From CAVVIH01 sp963748295 (GTDB lineage: Bacteria > Acidobacteriota > Vicinamibacteria > Vicinamibacterales > 2-12-FULL-66-21): DNA of 64,000 nt. The position numbers and the translations under genes were made by a program. Shown here piece after piece: positions 36,501 through 46,319 of this stretch (the first letter of the stretch is position 1; each line of letters opens with the position of its first letter). The stretch spans positions 744,001-808,000 of the forward strand of contig CAVVIH010000005.1 in the NCBI GenBank assembly GCA_963748295.1, given 5' to 3'. The notes under the pieces were generated by a model. That model was not told the origin of the DNA. It worked only from the letters and a program-made list of their open reading frames with translations, and made no database searches.

Positions 36501-37469
36501 TTCTCCCGTGTCTGGGCTTCCACCAGCAGCTGCGCTTCAGCCGCGTTCGAACAGGCCTCGGCGAACGACGGGCGCGCCAGGCACGCGCGCTCGAACGCCG
36601 CCGCGGCGATCCCATACTCCCGGCGGTTGCGGTGCAGCACTCCTTCGTGGAACGCGTCCATCACGCGATCGTTCGCCACGCGACGCTGCTCCTCCGCGCG
36701 GACGGCCTGCCCGAGGCCGTCGTAGGCTTTCGCCAGATTGAACCGGGCCACGCGCAGGGTCGGATCGACCATCAGCGCCAGCTCGCATTCCTCCTTCGCC
36801 TCTTTGCCGTTGCCACGCTGCAGCGAGAGGAAGCAGAGGTTGTTGAGCGCGTAGGCCGCGCCCGGATTCAGCCGTACCGCGTCCACGTACGCCGCCCGGG
36901 CGTCGTCCACCCGGCCGAGCGCCTGGAAGATCGTCCCCAGCGTGTTCCGGGCCGCCGCCGATTGCGGGGCGTAATGCACGGCCCGATAGGCATCCGCCAG
37001 CGCGATGTCGGGACGGTCCCAGTCGCGCCAGATCCTCGCCAGCCCCTCGTACGCCGCCCCGCTGGCTCGATCGAGCTTCAGCACCGCCCGGAAATGCTCG
37101 AACGCCTCATCCCTGACGCCGAGCTCGAGATACAGATTCGCCACCGCAAAGTGGTTCGGCGCAGTGGGCTGTCCCGCCAGCGCGCGAAGCGCCGCCGCGA
37201 GCTCGGGCCGGTTCGCTTCGATGGTCGCTTCGGATTCGTTCTTCACACGCGGCTTGGAGTTCAAGGACATCGCGCGGATCTTGGCGATCGCCGCTTTCAG
37301 CGAGCTCTCCGTCTCCGCCGGATCCACGTCGTAGGAGATGGAGGGCGTGCCACGCTTGATCAATCGATCACTGACGGTCGTGCGCCTTGTTGGAAGCCGC
37401 GCAGCCGGCCGCGGACGCCGCGGCCAGCACCAGAACCAGACGAACACACCACGAGTAGCGCACTTGCAT
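36497..37469 (-). CDS. TPR lipoprotein, signal peptide and body in different frames
   Basis: ATG 37469 opens MQVRYSWCVRLVLVLAAASA, AGCAASNKAHD, a clear lipobox, but meets a stop at 37368. The body (SDRLIKRGTPSISYDVDPAE) lies in the next frame and has about six TPR units such as NHFAVANLYLELGVRDEAFE and AYALNNLCFLSLQRGNGKEA. One indel at about 37371-37376 restores a protein of about 320 residues. TPR lipoproteins of Tad loci (TadD-like) sit at the outer membrane and help secretin assembly. Confidence 0.78.
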
Positions 37470-37501
37470 CACCTACCAGGTCGACAGCTGAGGATTCCGG
37501 T

Positions 37502-37609
37502 TTACTGGTAATCATCGCGGCTCAGGCGCGAGCGGCGACGCATCAAGTACAGACCGAGGAACACTGCCGCGAGCACCACCAGCGCGATCGTTGTCATGTT
37601 CATGTCCAT
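37502..37609 (-). CDS. 35-residue membrane protein in the Tad operon
   Basis: ATG 37609 follows GAGGAGAAGAG and encodes MDMNMTTIALVVLAAVFLGL followed by YLMRRRSRLSRDDYQ, one transmembrane helix with a basic cytosolic tail. It fits neatly between tadC and the TPR gene on the same strand. Small proteins of this size are usually missed by gene callers. Role unknown. Confidence 0.65.
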   Translation of the reverse strand: MDMNMTTIALVVLAAVFLGLYLMRRRSRLSRDDYQ

Positions 37610-37640
37610 CTCTTCTCCTCTTTTCTCTGATGCGTCGGAC

Positions 37641-38570
37641 CTAGGGCAGCCTCTGTCCGATCTGCCCGCCGAAGAAGTGCGAGAACTTCACGACCGCCGG
37701 CCCGAGAATGACGATGTAGAGGGCCGGGAACAGGAAAAAGACCAGCGGGAACACCATCTTCACGCCGACTTTCGCGGCGCGTTCTTCGGCGCGCTGACGC
37801 CGCTTGGTTCGTGAGGTTTCCGCATGGGTCCGCAGCGCCTGCGAGAGGCTGGTGCCGAACCGTTCGGTCTGCACGAGCATCGTGACGAGCGAGCGGACAT
37901 CGTCCACCCGCGTGCGCTCCGAGAAGTTCCTCAGCGCCTCGAGACGCGGTTTGCCGGCGCGGGTCTCCGTCGTCACCAGCCTGAGCTCTCCGGCGAGCTC
38001 CGGATGCGCGACCTCCAGCTCTTCGCTCGCCTTCAGGATTGCCTGGTCGAGGCTCGACCCGGCTTCGAGGCAGACGATGAGCAGGTCGAGCGCATCGGGA
38101 AGGCCGTTGCGAATCAGCTTCTGCCGCTGCTTCGTCGCGCGCGACAGCCAGAAGTCCGGCAGCATGAACCCGAGGCCGCCGCCGAGCACCGCGGCCAGGG
38201 CGCCCCGGCGCAGTCCGAGAACGCTGATGACGGCGAGCGCGATTGCGACCGGCAGCGCCACCCGCGCTGCCGAGAAGAAGATCGCCGACTGCATGCTGGT
38301 GTAGCCAGCGGCCGTGAGCCGCCGCCGGAGCAGCGACATGTCCTTTGGCGACTTCGGCACGAGCCTGCTCAGACGCCGCAGCCGGGGCGAGATATTGTCG
38401 GCCAGCAGGCTGCCCTCGAGCACGACGCCGGACGCCGTCGTGGCGCCAATGCTGCGCAGGCGGCGCTGCTCGGGTGACGTCCGCGTCAGAACCGTCGTTC
38501 CGATCGCGTATGCCACCAGGCTGACCGCCGCAAAGACGGTCACGACCGCGAGAATCAACTCGAATGACAT
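37641..38570 (-). CDS. tadC: Tad pilus inner-membrane platform protein TadC
   Basis: The ATG at 38570 gives 309 residues with a T2SSF domain: GLPDALDLLIVCLEAGSSLD and the repeat of LRTHAETSRTKRRQRAEERA, and a C-terminal helix FPLVFFLFPALYIVILGPAV. TadB and TadC form the platform on which the TadA ATPase works. The start overlaps the tadB end by 16 bases. Confidence 0.92.
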   Translation of the reverse strand: MSFELILAVVTVFAAVSLVAYAIGTTVLTRTSPEQRRLRSIGATTASGVVLEGSLLADNISPRLRRLSRLVPKSPKDMSLLRRRLTAAGYTSMQSAIFFSAARVALPVAIALAVISVLGLRRGALAAVLGGGLGFMLPDFWLSRATKQRQKLIRNGLPDALDLLIVCLEAGSSLDQAILKASEELEVAHPELAGELRLVTTETRAGKPRLEALRNFSERTRVDDVRSLVTMLVQTERFGTSLSQALRTHAETSRTKRRQRAEERAAKVGVKMVFPLVFFLFPALYIVILGPAVVKFSHFFGGQIGQRLP

Positions 38571-39544
38571 GCCGAACTCCTTAGGTACTCGACCGCCAGG
38601 ATCTTCTTGATGAGGAGCGCGCCGGTGATCTGCAGCACGACGCCGAGGATGACCAGCTTGATGCCGAGCGGGTCGGTCACCAGCAGCAGCATCGTCTGCG
38701 GCACGACGACCATCATGCCGAGCGCAACGAGCGGCGGCATCGCGGTGAGAATCCAGCCGGTGATCCGCCCGTGCGCCGAAATGACCCGCACCTGCCGCTT
38801 CACCTTGAAGCGCTCGCGCACCACCGACGACAGGTTGTCGAGGACCTCCGAAAGGTTGCCGCCCGCTTCTCTCTGTGTCAGCACCGCGGTGACGAAAAAC
38901 CGCGCATCGAGGATCGGGATCCGCTTCGCGAATTCGCGCATCGCCTCGGGCAGCGGCATGCCGAAGTTCTGCCGGTCGAAGAGCAGCTTGAACTCCGGTC
39001 CGACTGGCGCGGGCACCTCGTCGCTGACCATGCCGATGCCGGTGCTGAACGCGTGACCGGCGCGCAGCGCGCGCGCGATCAGGTCGATCGCCTCGGGAAA
39101 CTGTTCCTCGAACTTGAGAAGGCGTCGAAAGCGCTGAATCTTCACGTAGAAGTATGGGCCCCAGGCGGCGCAGAAGCCGAGAATGATGCCCGGCCACACG
39201 TACGGGAAGAGGAACAGCATCACGAAATAGACCGCGAAGGCGATGCTGCCGCTCGTCAGCAGGAGCAGGGCCGGAGTCGTCCGCACGCCCGACTCGTCGA
39301 TCATGCGCTGCAGCCCGGACACCCACCTTCCCATCTTCGCCAGCGTCGAATTCAGCGAATCGATGCTGCTCAGCTGTTCTTCCGGCTTCAGGATCACGTA
39401 CTTGTCCTGACGCCGGGTCAGCGCACCCGTCAGCCGCCGCCTCAACGTGTTTCGCTCGCCGGACTCCGGCTGCACGACGAAGAGCCAGTAGACGCCGATG
39501 ACCACGGCACAGACCAGCGCAAACGTTCCAACTGCAAACAGCAT
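38555..39544 (-). CDS. tadB: Tad pilus inner-membrane platform protein TadB
   Basis: A 329-residue T2SSF-domain protein with an N-terminal helix (LVCAVVIGVYWLFVV), paired central helices and the domain core QFPEAIDLIARALRAGHAFS and LTQREAGGNLSEVLDNLSSV. Partner of TadC. It follows tadA by 22 bases. Confidence 0.93.
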   Translation of the reverse strand: MLFAVGTFALVCAVVIGVYWLFVVQPESGERNTLRRRLTGALTRRQDKYVILKPEEQLSSIDSLNSTLAKMGRWVSGLQRMIDESGVRTTPALLLLTSGSIAFAVYFVMLFLFPYVWPGIILGFCAAWGPYFYVKIQRFRRLLKFEEQFPEAIDLIARALRAGHAFSTGIGMVSDEVPAPVGPEFKLLFDRQNFGMPLPEAMREFAKRIPILDARFFVTAVLTQREAGGNLSEVLDNLSSVVRERFKVKRQVRVISAHGRITGWILTAMPPLVALGMMVVVPQTMLLLVTDPLGIKLVILGVVLQITGALLIKKILAVEYLRSSACHSS

Positions 39545-39566
39545 GATCGTGACTCCGTGCTTACGC

Positions 39567-40889
39567 TCAGACCGCCTTCATGTGCTCGAACATCTCCATC
39601 GGCAGCGGCACGCCCGAGGCGATCAGGTGCGGGCTGCACTTCGGCCGGATACCGGTGGCCTTGAAGCGTCCCTTGATCGCGCCGTTCTCGCCGACGCCGG
39701 TCCGCTCGAACGCGAAGATCTCGTGCATGGTGATGACGTCCTGCTCCATCCCCGTGATTTCGCTGATCGACGTCACCCGGCGCGATCCGTCCGAGAGCCT
39801 GGTCACCTGCAGAATGAGGTTGATCGCCGAGGCGATCTGCTGGCGCACCGCTCGGTCCGGGATGTTCAGATTGGCCATCGCCACCATGGTGTCGAGACGA
39901 TACAGCGCGTCTCGCGGACTGTTGGCGTGAATCGTCGTCAAACTACCGTCGTGGCCGGTGTTCATCGCCTGCAGCATGTCCAGCGCTTCTTCGCCGCGCA
40001 CCTCGCCGACGACGATGCGATCGGGGCGCATACGCAGGGCGTTGATCACGAGCTGCCGCTGCTTCACCGCGCCTTGACCTTCGATGTTCGGCGGCCGCGT
40101 CTCCAGCCGCACCGTGTGGCGCTGGCGGAGCATCAATTCGGCAGCATCCTCGATGGTCACGATCCGCTCCTTGTCGGTGATGAACCCCGACAGCACGTTG
40201 AGGAGCGTCGTCTTGCCGGCGCCCGTGCCGCCGGAAATGACGATGTTGAGGCGGCAGGCGACCGCGCCGCGCAGGAAGTCCAGCATCGGCTGCGTCAGCG
40301 AGTTGCGCTCGACCAGATCCTGGGCGCCGAGGCGATCCGTCCGGAAGCGCCTGATCGACAGCGCCGGGCCGTCGAGCGCGAGCGGCGGAATAATCGCGTT
40401 GACACGCGATCCGTCCTGCAGACGCGCGTCGACCATCGGGCTCGACTCGTCGACGCGGCGGCCGACCGAGCTGACGATGCGTTCGATGATCCGCATCAGG
40501 TGCTTGTTGTCCTTGAACACGAGACCGGTCTCTTCGAGCCGGCCGTTCTTCTCGATGTAGATCGAATCGAAGCGGTTCACCAGGATGTCCGAGATGTCGC
40601 GATCCTTGAGCAGCTCTTCGAGCGGCCCAAGACCGAACAGCTCATTGAGGACGTCCCCGACGAGGGTTTCACGCTCGAACAGGCTGAGCGGGGTCGTCTG
40701 CGTTTCCCGCTCCAGCATGATGTTGATGAGGTCGCGGATTTCCGGCTCGGCGTGCTCGCGCTTGACGTTGGAGAGGCGCTCGAGATTCAGACGGTTCAGC
40801 AGCTCCGTGTGGACGCGGCTCTTCAGCTCCTGATACTGCGGATTGCGCGACGCGAGCGGAATCAATGGGACGACCGAGGACATTGCCAT
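39567..40889 (-). CDS. tadA: Tad pilus assembly ATPase TadA/CpaF
   Basis: A 440-residue secretion ATPase: N-terminal helical part, then GLGPLEELLKDRDISDILVN, Walker A ISGGTGAGKTTLLNVL, Asp box and Walker B (DRIVVGEVRGEEALD), and His box TGHDGSLTTIHANSPRDAL. TadA hexamers power both extension and retraction of Flp pili. All motifs are intact. Confidence 0.95.
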   Translation of the reverse strand: MAMSSVVPLIPLASRNPQYQELKSRVHTELLNRLNLERLSNVKREHAEPEIRDLINIMLERETQTTPLSLFERETLVGDVLNELFGLGPLEELLKDRDISDILVNRFDSIYIEKNGRLEETGLVFKDNKHLMRIIERIVSSVGRRVDESSPMVDARLQDGSRVNAIIPPLALDGPALSIRRFRTDRLGAQDLVERNSLTQPMLDFLRGAVACRLNIVISGGTGAGKTTLLNVLSGFITDKERIVTIEDAAELMLRQRHTVRLETRPPNIEGQGAVKQRQLVINALRMRPDRIVVGEVRGEEALDMLQAMNTGHDGSLTTIHANSPRDALYRLDTMVAMANLNIPDRAVRQQIASAINLILQVTRLSDGSRRVTSISEITGMEQDVITMHEIFAFERTGVGENGAIKGRFKATGIRPKCSPHLIASGVPLPMEMFEHMKAV

Positions 40890-40913
40890 GTGCCTGTTGC
40901 TCCTGGTTGAGGC

Positions 40914-42068
40914 CTATTTCTTCCCTGAGAGTCTGCCGAAGAGGCCCGGCGAACGCGGCGGCGCCGGCTGTTCCTTGACACCTGCGAGGCCGCGCGCGAA
41001 TCCGACGAGCGAGCTCGCCAGCTTGTTGTGGTTCTCGACGACGACGGGGCGTCCGTGGTGCAGCGCGTCGACCGCGAGGCGGTAGTTGTTCGGGAAGAGG
41101 TGGGTGACCGCGCCGCCCACCACCTTCTCCACGTCGTCCTGACCGATCGCCGCGTTCTGGTCGTAGCGGGTCATGACCACAAGAACCCGCTCCCGTCCGA
41201 ACCGCTGGCGCAGCGTCGCCGCAAGCTTCGCGGTGCTTCGTACCGTCGCCAGCTCCTGGTTCGCAACCAGGACCAGAGTACGGATTTCATCCAGCGCATC
41301 GATCAGTCCCAGGTCGTGCCGCGGCACGTCCAGCACCACGTAGCGATAGGTGCTGGCCGCCAGCTCGATCAGCGAGCGAATGCCTCCGGGATCGAGCCGG
41401 CCGCTGCCCGAACGCTCGGACGACGCGAGAAGATCCGGTCCGCACTTCGCGTGCACGACCAGGCTCTTGAGAAACGCGCGATCCAGCCGGTGGCTGTTCT
41501 CGAGCGCGTCGAGGACGCTGAACTTCGGCTCGACGCCGAGGAACAGGCCGGCATCGCCGTGCGTCTGGTGCAGATCGACGATCAGCACCGACCCGGGCGA
41601 GATCGCGGCCAGGGCGGTCGCCACGTTCACGGCGACGGTGGTAGTGCCGACACCGCCCTTCGCGCCGAGGAAGGCGAACACTTCGCCGCGCGGGCCCGTC
41701 GATTCGACGACCGGACGGCGGGTCGCGGTGACGCGTTCAATCGCGGCGAGGAGATCCGACTGGCTGACCGGATCGGACACCCACTCGTTGACACCGGCGC
41801 GCATCGCCTCGAGCATCAGCGTCGGCTCGAGACGGGCCGCCACGATGACCACGCCGGTCGACGGGTGCTGGCGCTTGAGCGCCGTGAGCGCCTCGGGCAG
41901 CGCCGCGCGGTCGCGCAGGTCGATCACCAGCGCGTGCGGCTGCGTCGCATCCGGGTGCGCGAGCTGGATCAGCCCGGCTTCCGGCGCGGTCTGCACGCGA
42001 ATCTTGTCAGTCGTCAGGAGCTCTTCGAGCTGACGGTCCGTAGTCCCGACGACGGTAACGATAGTCAC
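40914..42068 (-). CDS. tadZ: Tad pilus localisation protein TadZ/CpaE
   Basis: A 384-residue protein with a receiver-like N-terminal domain (about 1-125; DLRDRAALPEALTALKRQHP) and a MinD/ParA-like ATPase with deviant Walker A FLGAKGGVGTTTVAVN. TadZ marks the pole or site of pilus assembly. Spaced 25 bases before tadA in transcription order. Confidence 0.92.
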   Translation of the reverse strand: MTIVTVVGTTDRQLEELLTTDKIRVQTAPEAGLIQLAHPDATQPHALVIDLRDRAALPEALTALKRQHPSTGVVIVAARLEPTLMLEAMRAGVNEWVSDPVSQSDLLAAIERVTATRRPVVESTGPRGEVFAFLGAKGGVGTTTVAVNVATALAAISPGSVLIVDLHQTHGDAGLFLGVEPKFSVLDALENSHRLDRAFLKSLVVHAKCGPDLLASSERSGSGRLDPGGIRSLIELAASTYRYVVLDVPRHDLGLIDALDEIRTLVLVANQELATVRSTAKLAATLRQRFGRERVLVVMTRYDQNAAIGQDDVEKVVGGAVTHLFPNNYRLAVDALHHGRPVVVENHNKLASSLVGFARGLAGVKEQPAPPRSPGLFGRLSGKK

Positions 42069-42082
42069 TTAGAGGTCCTTAC

Positions 42083-43398
42083 TCACCGAACCAGAATGAT
42101 GCTCTTCAAGAACGACGCGTCCGGATGAATGGTCGAACTGCCCGTCATCAGCCCGGGGATGCTGATCAGCCGTCCGACGACGGCCTTGCCACCCTTCGAG
42201 CAACAGGTAATCGCGCCCGTGTCCTTGTCGATGTCCCCCATGCCTTCGATGAAGAAGCCGAATACGTTGACGAGGCGGACGATGCCGCCGGATCCGGTCG
42301 GATCCGTTTCCAGGTACATCTGCACGTCCATGATGCCGACCGGCACGATGCGCGGACTCGGACTGAAATCTGAGACGATCGTGGTCCCATCCCAGTGCGC
42401 GCCCGGATCCTTGGCGATGATGAACTCGACGCCGTCGATTGTCGGACCCTGCGCGATGCCGGTTTGAACACGGAGGCACCCGCGAGCCGCCCAGTAGATC
42501 TTTTCTTCGTACGAAGCGATTTCCGTCGAACTGGTCGGACACGGCACCTCTGGTTTTGCCAGGCTGACCGGCCATCCGGCGCAGGTCTTGATGCTCGCCT
42601 CGTAGGCGCTCGCACCACCGCTCGTCGTGTCCTTGCGCGGCAGATCGACCGACCGGAACCATCCCGGCGAGATCTCCGAGCCGCTGTCGACCTTGATGGC
42701 GAACTGGCGGCCGTGATCGACCTTCGGCGTGAAGCCGGTCCCGGTGCTGGTCGCGCTCGGCGGCACGTAGAGGTCCTCTTCCTGCGGCGGAGCCTTTCCT
42801 TTGCCATCGCTGTACTTGTCGTAGGTCGACGTCGGCCCGAAGTCGAGATCGCCCCCAGGCTTGTCCCAGTCCGTCTCGGCGCCCTGGAACTCATCCCAGC
42901 GGTCGACGACGACCCACGGCTTGAGGCATTCCGTCGTGTCGCCCGAGACGACCTGCGCCGTCGCCGAAGCCTTGACGCCCTGGTTGACCACGCCGACGAG
43001 GTTGCCGAAGAACGTGGGGAGCGGATTGTTGCGCTCCTGGTTACGGTAGACGTCCACCCGGACGCAGGTATCACCCGGGGAACGGACAGCTGTCCGGGAA
43101 CGCTGATGTCAGTCGTCACGTTCACGTTCGGCGACTCACCCCAGACACCGTTGGCCAGCGCAAACTTCAGCGCGCTCTGCTTGGCGGGGCCCGTGTCCGA
43201 AACGTCGTCCGGATCGTCGTACGAGAGCGCGATGGCGCCGGCGAGCGCGCCGGCGTCGGCCGAGTTCTGGGCGGCCCGCCGCGCGGCGACCTTGACGCCG
43301 TAGTCCACCGCGAGCGCACTCAGAGCCATCAGGGCAATCATGCCGAAGCCGACCTGAATAAGGACCGCGCCGCTCTGCGACAACTTTCCGCGCCGCAT
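42083..43398 (-). CDS. TadG-like pilus-associated protein, frameshifted at about 43078
   Basis: The ATG at 43398 opens MRRGKLSQSGAVLIQVGFGM, a TadE/TadG N-terminal helix with QSGAVLI and DYGVKVAARRAAQNSADAGA. The match leaves frame at the G4 run 43077-43080 after GQLSVP and continues as GDTCVRVDVYRNQERNNPLP to 42083. One missing base gives a protein of about 438 residues with a long periplasmic domain. TadG anchors the machine across the periplasm. Confidence 0.8.
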
Positions 43399-43399
43399 G

Positions 43400-44896
43400 C
43401 TACTTCTCCTTGCCTTTGCCGGTGCCGCCCGAGGGATTCCCCGTACCGCCGCCCGGCTTCTTCACCGGCGGCGCGTCCACCGTGCCACCCTTGTCCGGAT
43501 CGCCGCCGGGCGGGGGCAGGAACGAGCGGCTGCGCGTCGGCAGCGGCGGCACTTCGTCCGGGTTGAGCGCGCGGACCAGCCGCGGCGTGACGAGCACCAT
43601 CAGCTCGGTCCGCTCCGCCCGCTCCGCTCGAGACTTGAACAGATATCCGATGATCGGGATCTTGCTCAGGAACGGAATCGCCGCGCTGTCTTCCTGCGAA
43701 ATGTTGTTGAGCAGTCCCGCCACCGCGAACGACTGACCGTCGCGCAGCTCGACATCGGTCGCGGCACGACGCGTCGTGAGCGCCGGGACGCGGAAGCCGC
43801 CGAGCGTCACGCCGTTCGCGAAATCGAGCGAGCTCACTTCGGGCGCCACCTTCAACCGGATCACGTCGCCGGCGATCCGCGGCGTGAACGTCAACCGGAT
43901 GCCGAACTCTTTGTACTGGATCGTCACCGCGCCGTTGCTGCCCCCCTGGACCACCGGAACAGGGATCTCGCCGCCGGCGAGGAAGCTGGCTTCCTGGCCG
44001 TTGTAGGCGATCAGGTTGGGCTCGGCGAGGCTCTGGAACTCGCCGGTGTTCTGCAGCGCCCGCAGCACCGCGCCGATGTTGTACTTCGCGTTCAGGAAGA
44101 AGATGTTGAGGAAGTCGCTGAACGTCAGCTCGCCCGACTGGTTGACGACGTCGCCGTTGACCTTGGTGGCTTCCATGCTGTTGAAGGCCGGCGCGGGGAA
44201 CTGCTGCGTGGTGATGCGGCCCCACGTGCTGTGGAAGCCGGAGCCTGAGGTGAAGAGCGACACGCCCAGCTCACGCAGAATGCGGCTGTTGACTTCGGCG
44301 AAGCGGACCTGCAGCATCACCTGCTGGCTCTCCTGCCCGCCTGGCAGCTGCATCAGGTTGATCACCTTGCTCTTCGCCGACGTTGCCTCGGCGATCTCCT
44401 CCGCGCGCAACATGATCTGATTGCTCGAGACGTTCCCCGAAAGAATGATCGCCTCTTCGTTCGCGCTGACCCGGATGTCTTCGCCGGGGAAGAGCTGCAG
44501 AAACTGCTGCTGGAGGTTCGTCACGCCGGCATCGACGACGATGTCGTACTGCGTCCGCTGCGTATCTCCCCACACAATCAGGCTGATCGTGCCGGGCGCC
44601 TTGCCGTCGATCAGAACCTCTCGCGGTTCGACGACGGTCGCGTCGGCGACGTTCGGGTTGGTGACCGCGATCCGCGTGATGTTGTATTCGGTGCTCAACA
44701 CCGTCGAGCGTCCGGCGGTCAGCGTGACGCGCTCGGTCGCCGCGGTGGTCGCCGCGGGCGGCGGCTGCGCGGGCAGCGCGCGCGGCGGCGCCGGAGCCTG
44801 TGGGGCGGCCGGAATCTGGGCCGAAATCGGCGCCCCGAGCAGGAGCGCCACGACCGCACCCGCGGTCACCGAGGATAATCGCATCGTCGAACTCAC
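43400..44896 (-). CDS. rcpA: Tad pilus secretin RcpA/CpaC
   Basis: A 498-residue outer-membrane secretin with signal peptide (AVVALLLGAPISAQ), a Pro/Ala linker, N-domain (ITRIAVTNPNVADATVVEPR; BON-like GEDIRVSANEEAIILSGNVS) and the secretin core from about 235 with VVQGGSNGAVTIQYKEFGIR and TELMVLVTPRLV. The C-terminal tail is Gly/Lys-rich. Its ATG overlaps the cpaB stop by four bases. Confidence 0.94.
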   Translation of the reverse strand: MSSTMRLSSVTAGAVVALLLGAPISAQIPAAPQAPAPPRALPAQPPPAATTAATERVTLTAGRSTVLSTEYNITRIAVTNPNVADATVVEPREVLIDGKAPGTISLIVWGDTQRTQYDIVVDAGVTNLQQQFLQLFPGEDIRVSANEEAIILSGNVSSNQIMLRAEEIAEATSAKSKVINLMQLPGGQESQQVMLQVRFAEVNSRILRELGVSLFTSGSGFHSTWGRITTQQFPAPAFNSMEATKVNGDVVNQSGELTFSDFLNIFFLNAKYNIGAVLRALQNTGEFQSLAEPNLIAYNGQEASFLAGGEIPVPVVQGGSNGAVTIQYKEFGIRLTFTPRIAGDVIRLKVAPEVSSLDFANGVTLGGFRVPALTTRRAATDVELRDGQSFAVAGLLNNISQEDSAAIPFLSKIPIIGYLFKSRAERAERTELMVLVTPRLVRALNPDEVPPLPTRSRSFLPPPGGDPDKGGTVDAPPVKKPGGGTGNPSGGTGKGKEK

Positions 44897-45810
44897 TTGA
44901 TTGACTCCGAGGGTTTAATGATCTCCGGGCCCTTTACGGGCTCCGAAGTCTTGACCGGCTCCTCCGACCGCTTCGCCGCCCGGAACACCTCGACGGTCGA
45001 CGGTCTCGTCGGCTGCGGAGGGGCCACGGGCTTCTGCGCGACCCTGACTTTCATTCCCGACACCGTCTTCTCGACCGGCGGCGGCGCCGGCGTGCCGAGC
45101 AGGCCGGCCAGGCGTACGCCATTGGTTTCGGTCGGCAGCGTGTCGAGCGGATTGCGCAGGGTCAACATGACTCGCCCTTCCGTCGCCGCGAGCGCAATTT
45201 TCTCGGCGTCCTGCGGCGTGGCGAGCAACGTGACGACGCTCGACTGAATCGCCTTCCCTTCCGCCTGGGCGGCTTCGTTGTCGTAGCGCGTGCCGGCGGT
45301 GAGCACTTCGAGATTGTTGACGACGGCGCGCGTAATCTGGGAGCCGCGCGTCCCTGGATCTTCAACCGTCACCAGCATGTCGACGCGCGTGCCGGGCAGC
45401 ACGAAGCCGGCCACACCGACCACCTCGTTGACCTTGACCGAGACCGCGCGCATCCCCGGCGGAATCCGCGGCGGCAGTCCCGCCCCCACGCCCGGCTGCG
45501 CGATCTTCGCGTCGGTCAGCGGCTCGTTCTCCGAGATGGTCGTGAGCGCGCCGCGATTCACCACGTCCTCGATCTTGCTGAATGCGCCGGTAATCTGGTT
45601 CCTCGCCGGCCACGCCGCCAGCCTCACGTGATCCTTCGTGATCATCGTGCCGACCGGAATCGTCCGCGCCGCCACGACGGTGTAGACGCTCGCGACCTCG
45701 ACCTGGCGCACCGGAATGCGCTGCACGGCGCGATAGACCGCGGCGGCTGCAGCCGCGCCGAGCAGCACGGCAATGGCGATGACGATGATGGTGCGGTTCT
45801 TACGGTTCAT
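44893..45810 (-). CDS. cpaB: Flp pilus assembly protein CpaB/RcpC
   Basis: A 305-residue protein with one N-terminal membrane helix (IIVIAIAVLLGAAAAAAVY), an SAF domain (VVAARTIPVGTMITKDHVRL) and the conserved CpaB block MRAVSVKVNEVVGVAGFVLP, GTRVDMLVT. The C-terminal 50 residues are a disordered Lys/Glu/Pro tail. CpaB supports the secretin in the periplasm. Confidence 0.93.
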   Translation of the reverse strand: MNRKNRTIIVIAIAVLLGAAAAAAVYRAVQRIPVRQVEVASVYTVVAARTIPVGTMITKDHVRLAAWPARNQITGAFSKIEDVVNRGALTTISENEPLTDAKIAQPGVGAGLPPRIPPGMRAVSVKVNEVVGVAGFVLPGTRVDMLVTVEDPGTRGSQITRAVVNNLEVLTAGTRYDNEAAQAEGKAIQSSVVTLLATPQDAEKIALAATEGRVMLTLRNPLDTLPTETNGVRLAGLLGTPAPPPVEKTVSGMKVRVAQKPVAPPQPTRPSTVEVFRAAKRSEEPVKTSEPVKGPEIIKPSESIK

Positions 45811-45836
45811 GATGTCCTTCCTACCTGCGAGTCCGG

Positions 45837-46317
45837 CTACGGCGTCGGCGACGTCGCCTGGAGTTCCTTGCGCATTCGAGAGACGACGGTATACGTGTTG
45901 GCGCCGGCAAAGCTCTGACTGAGCATCGCGGCGATTGGTTCGATCAGCCAGTAGTCATAGGTGTAGGTCACGCTGACCTCCACGCCCTGCGTGGTGAGCG
46001 ATCCGCCCAGCGGAATCGAGATGTTGCTGACCACGGTGGAGTGCGTCCCACTGAGCCCGCCCGCGGTCAGGTATTCGGTAACTCGCGCTTTCACCGGCGC
46101 CCAGTCGCTGACGTCGTAGCCGGGGAGCGTCGCCAGCCGCGCGCCTTCGCGCGCCGCGTTGGTCGTGACCTCCATGCTGTGAAACAGAAAGGCAAAATCC
46201 GCGATTCCACCGATCAGGAGCAGCAGCAGCGGCAGCACGAGCGCGAATTCGACGAGCTCGGCCCCGCGTTCGGAACGCAGGCGGCCAAGTCTGCCGGCGG
46301 ACCGGAGCGCGATGCAT
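45837..46317 (-). CDS. TadE-like minor pseudopilin, start uncertain
   Basis: The frame ending at 45837 contains RSERGAELVEFALVLPLLLL, the TadE signature with its hydrophobic stretch, and a periplasmic part with TTNAAREGARLATLPGYDVS. No ATG, GTG or TTG opens this frame at the right place. Either CTG 46280 (RSERGAE) is the start, or the ATG at 46317 is, with a one-base shift after it. About 147 to 160 residues. The prepilin peptidase in the same operon would process it. Confidence 0.8.
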
Positions 46318-46319
46318 GA

